From Campylobacteraceae bacterium (lineage in GTDB: Bacteria; Campylobacterota; Campylobacteria; Campylobacterales; Campylobacteraceae): a stretch of DNA of 6,255 bases. Shown in pieces: positions 5,792 to 6,255 of this stretch; the stretch's first letter is position 1, and the number at the start of each line of letters is the position of its first letter. Made by a program: the position numbers and the translations under genes. Below the pieces are notes generated by a model. It worked only from the letters and a program-made list of their open reading frames with translations. It had not been told where the DNA came from and did not search any database. Where the stretch lies: contig JAAYLJ010000031.1 of NCBI GenBank assembly GCA_012521935.1, positions 1 to 6,255 of the forward strand, in the 5' to 3' direction.

Positions 5792-6255
5792 TCTTTAGGC
5801 ACCTTTTTGGTGCCTAAAAAATCTTTTTTTGCAGATAGTTCTATTCGTCTTAATAACTCTTTTTTTATATCTTTTCCCACAAATCCATCTTTTATAACAT
5901 CTTTAACAGATACATTTCCACTAAACTTTTCTTCATATATATTTAACTTTTTTGCTCTAAGAAAGTAATCTTCCAAAACAATCCCCACCCACTCATTAAG
6001 CGGTTTTTCAAAAGAGATTTTAACTAACTCATAATCACTCAAATAGCTTTTAGGATGGTAAGAGTTTAGTAAATATTTATAATGCTTTTTTGAAAATGAA
6101 AATTTATCTAATAAGCTTTTCATATCTATATTTAAAATATGCGCAAATATATAAAGCCAATAAAACTCTTTTAAATGAGATGGAATATTTTTGCTATATC
6201 TTTGTAAAGCTCTTGAAACTTTTGCTAAATCTTTCCACGAAAGATTTAAATTAAA
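5788..6255 (-). CDS. Partial CDS: probable C-terminal part of a CCA tRNA nucleotidyltransferase/poly(A) polymerase-family protein
   Basis: The frame is open from the right edge of the window to the TAA at 5790-5788, giving 156 residues without a start. The gene is therefore cut by the window, and the ATG at 6123 is most likely an internal methionine. Upstream of that ATG the reading continues with SWKDLAKVSRALQRYSKNIP, a basic helical stretch. Near the end, SVKDVIKDGFVGKDIKKELLRRIE resembles the 'GkDLi..G..pGp.i..iL' helix at the C-terminus of bacterial CCA-adding enzymes, which build or repair the 3' CCA of tRNAs. The catalytic head domain would lie outside the window, so the assignment rests on the tail only; another helical RNA-binding protein is possible. 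Its stop overlaps the end of the convergent cold-shock gene by four bases, and its final codons form the cold-shock terminator stem. Base composition matches its neighbours. Confidence 0.55.
   Translation of the reverse strand, partial: FNLNLSWKDLAKVSRALQRYSKNIPSHLKEFYWLYIFAHILNIDMKSLLDKFSFSKKHYKYLLNSYHPKSYLSDYELVKISFEKPLNEWVGIVLEDYFLRAKKLNIYEEKFSGNVSVKDVIKDGFVGKDIKKELLRRIELSAKKDFLGTKKVPKD
5794..5830 (+). terminator. Rho-independent terminator of the cold-shock gene
   Basis: A perfect 10-bp stem, TTTAGGCACC (5794-5803) with GGTGCCTAAA (5809-5818) around a TTTTT loop, begins two bases after the stop codon. A run of seven T follows at 5824-5830. The T run starts five bases after the stem rather than directly, so it is slightly non-canonical. 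The same DNA encodes the last residues of the convergent gene. Read in that direction the stem has no following T run, so it favours the + strand. Confidence 0.75.

Noticed and set aside
5788..6123. A complete 111-residue gene starting at the ATG at 6123
   Set aside because: The same frame stays open for all 44 codons from 6124 to the window edge with protein-like sequence, so the ATG is most likely internal to a gene cut by the window.

Overview
The window is AT-rich chromosomal DNA from a bacterium that is most likely a member of the Campylobacterota (the former Epsilonproteobacteria; a Sulfurimonas-like free-living lineage would fit). The evidence is the base and codon bias, the tightly packed and overlapping genes, and promoters with a TTTTTTGG stretch directly upstream of the -10 box and no clear -35 box, which is the sigma-70 style of that group. 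The genus cannot be fixed from this sequence alone. There is no transposase, integrase, phage gene, CRISPR array, rRNA or tRNA.

Layout. (1) 7-2259 (+): a membrane-bound diguanylate cyclase with a periplasmic Cache-type sensor, two PAS domains and a GGDEF domain. (2) 4702 down to 2251 (-): a three-gene operon of purU (10-formyltetrahydrofolate hydrolase), trmL (tRNA wobble-nucleotide 2'-O-methyltransferase) and a BaiN/HI0933-type flavoprotein. The genes are joined by 1-base stop/start overlaps (TAATG, TGATG), and a strong promoter and Shine-Dalgarno lie before purU. Its last gene runs tail-to-tail into the cyclase gene with a 9-bp overlap. (3) 4808-5404 (+): a divergently transcribed acyltransferase of the NeuD/PglD left-handed beta-helix family, in which the usual active-site histidines are replaced. 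(4) 5405-5791 (+): a CspA-type cold-shock gene with its own promoter, a predicted leader of about 130 nt carrying a strong hairpin just before the ribosome binding site, and a hairpin terminator. (5) 6255 down to 5788 (-): the 3' part of a gene that resembles the C-terminal end of a CCA tRNA nucleotidyltransferase. It runs off the right edge, and its last codons are the terminator of the cold-shock gene.

Most of the window is ordinary core genome: one-carbon metabolism, tRNA modification and maturation, c-di-GMP signalling and cold shock. No new multi-gene system is evident. Two points deserve a second look: the NeuD/PglD-like protein with a rewritten active site, sitting outside any visible glycan locus, and the structured leader of the cold-shock mRNA.
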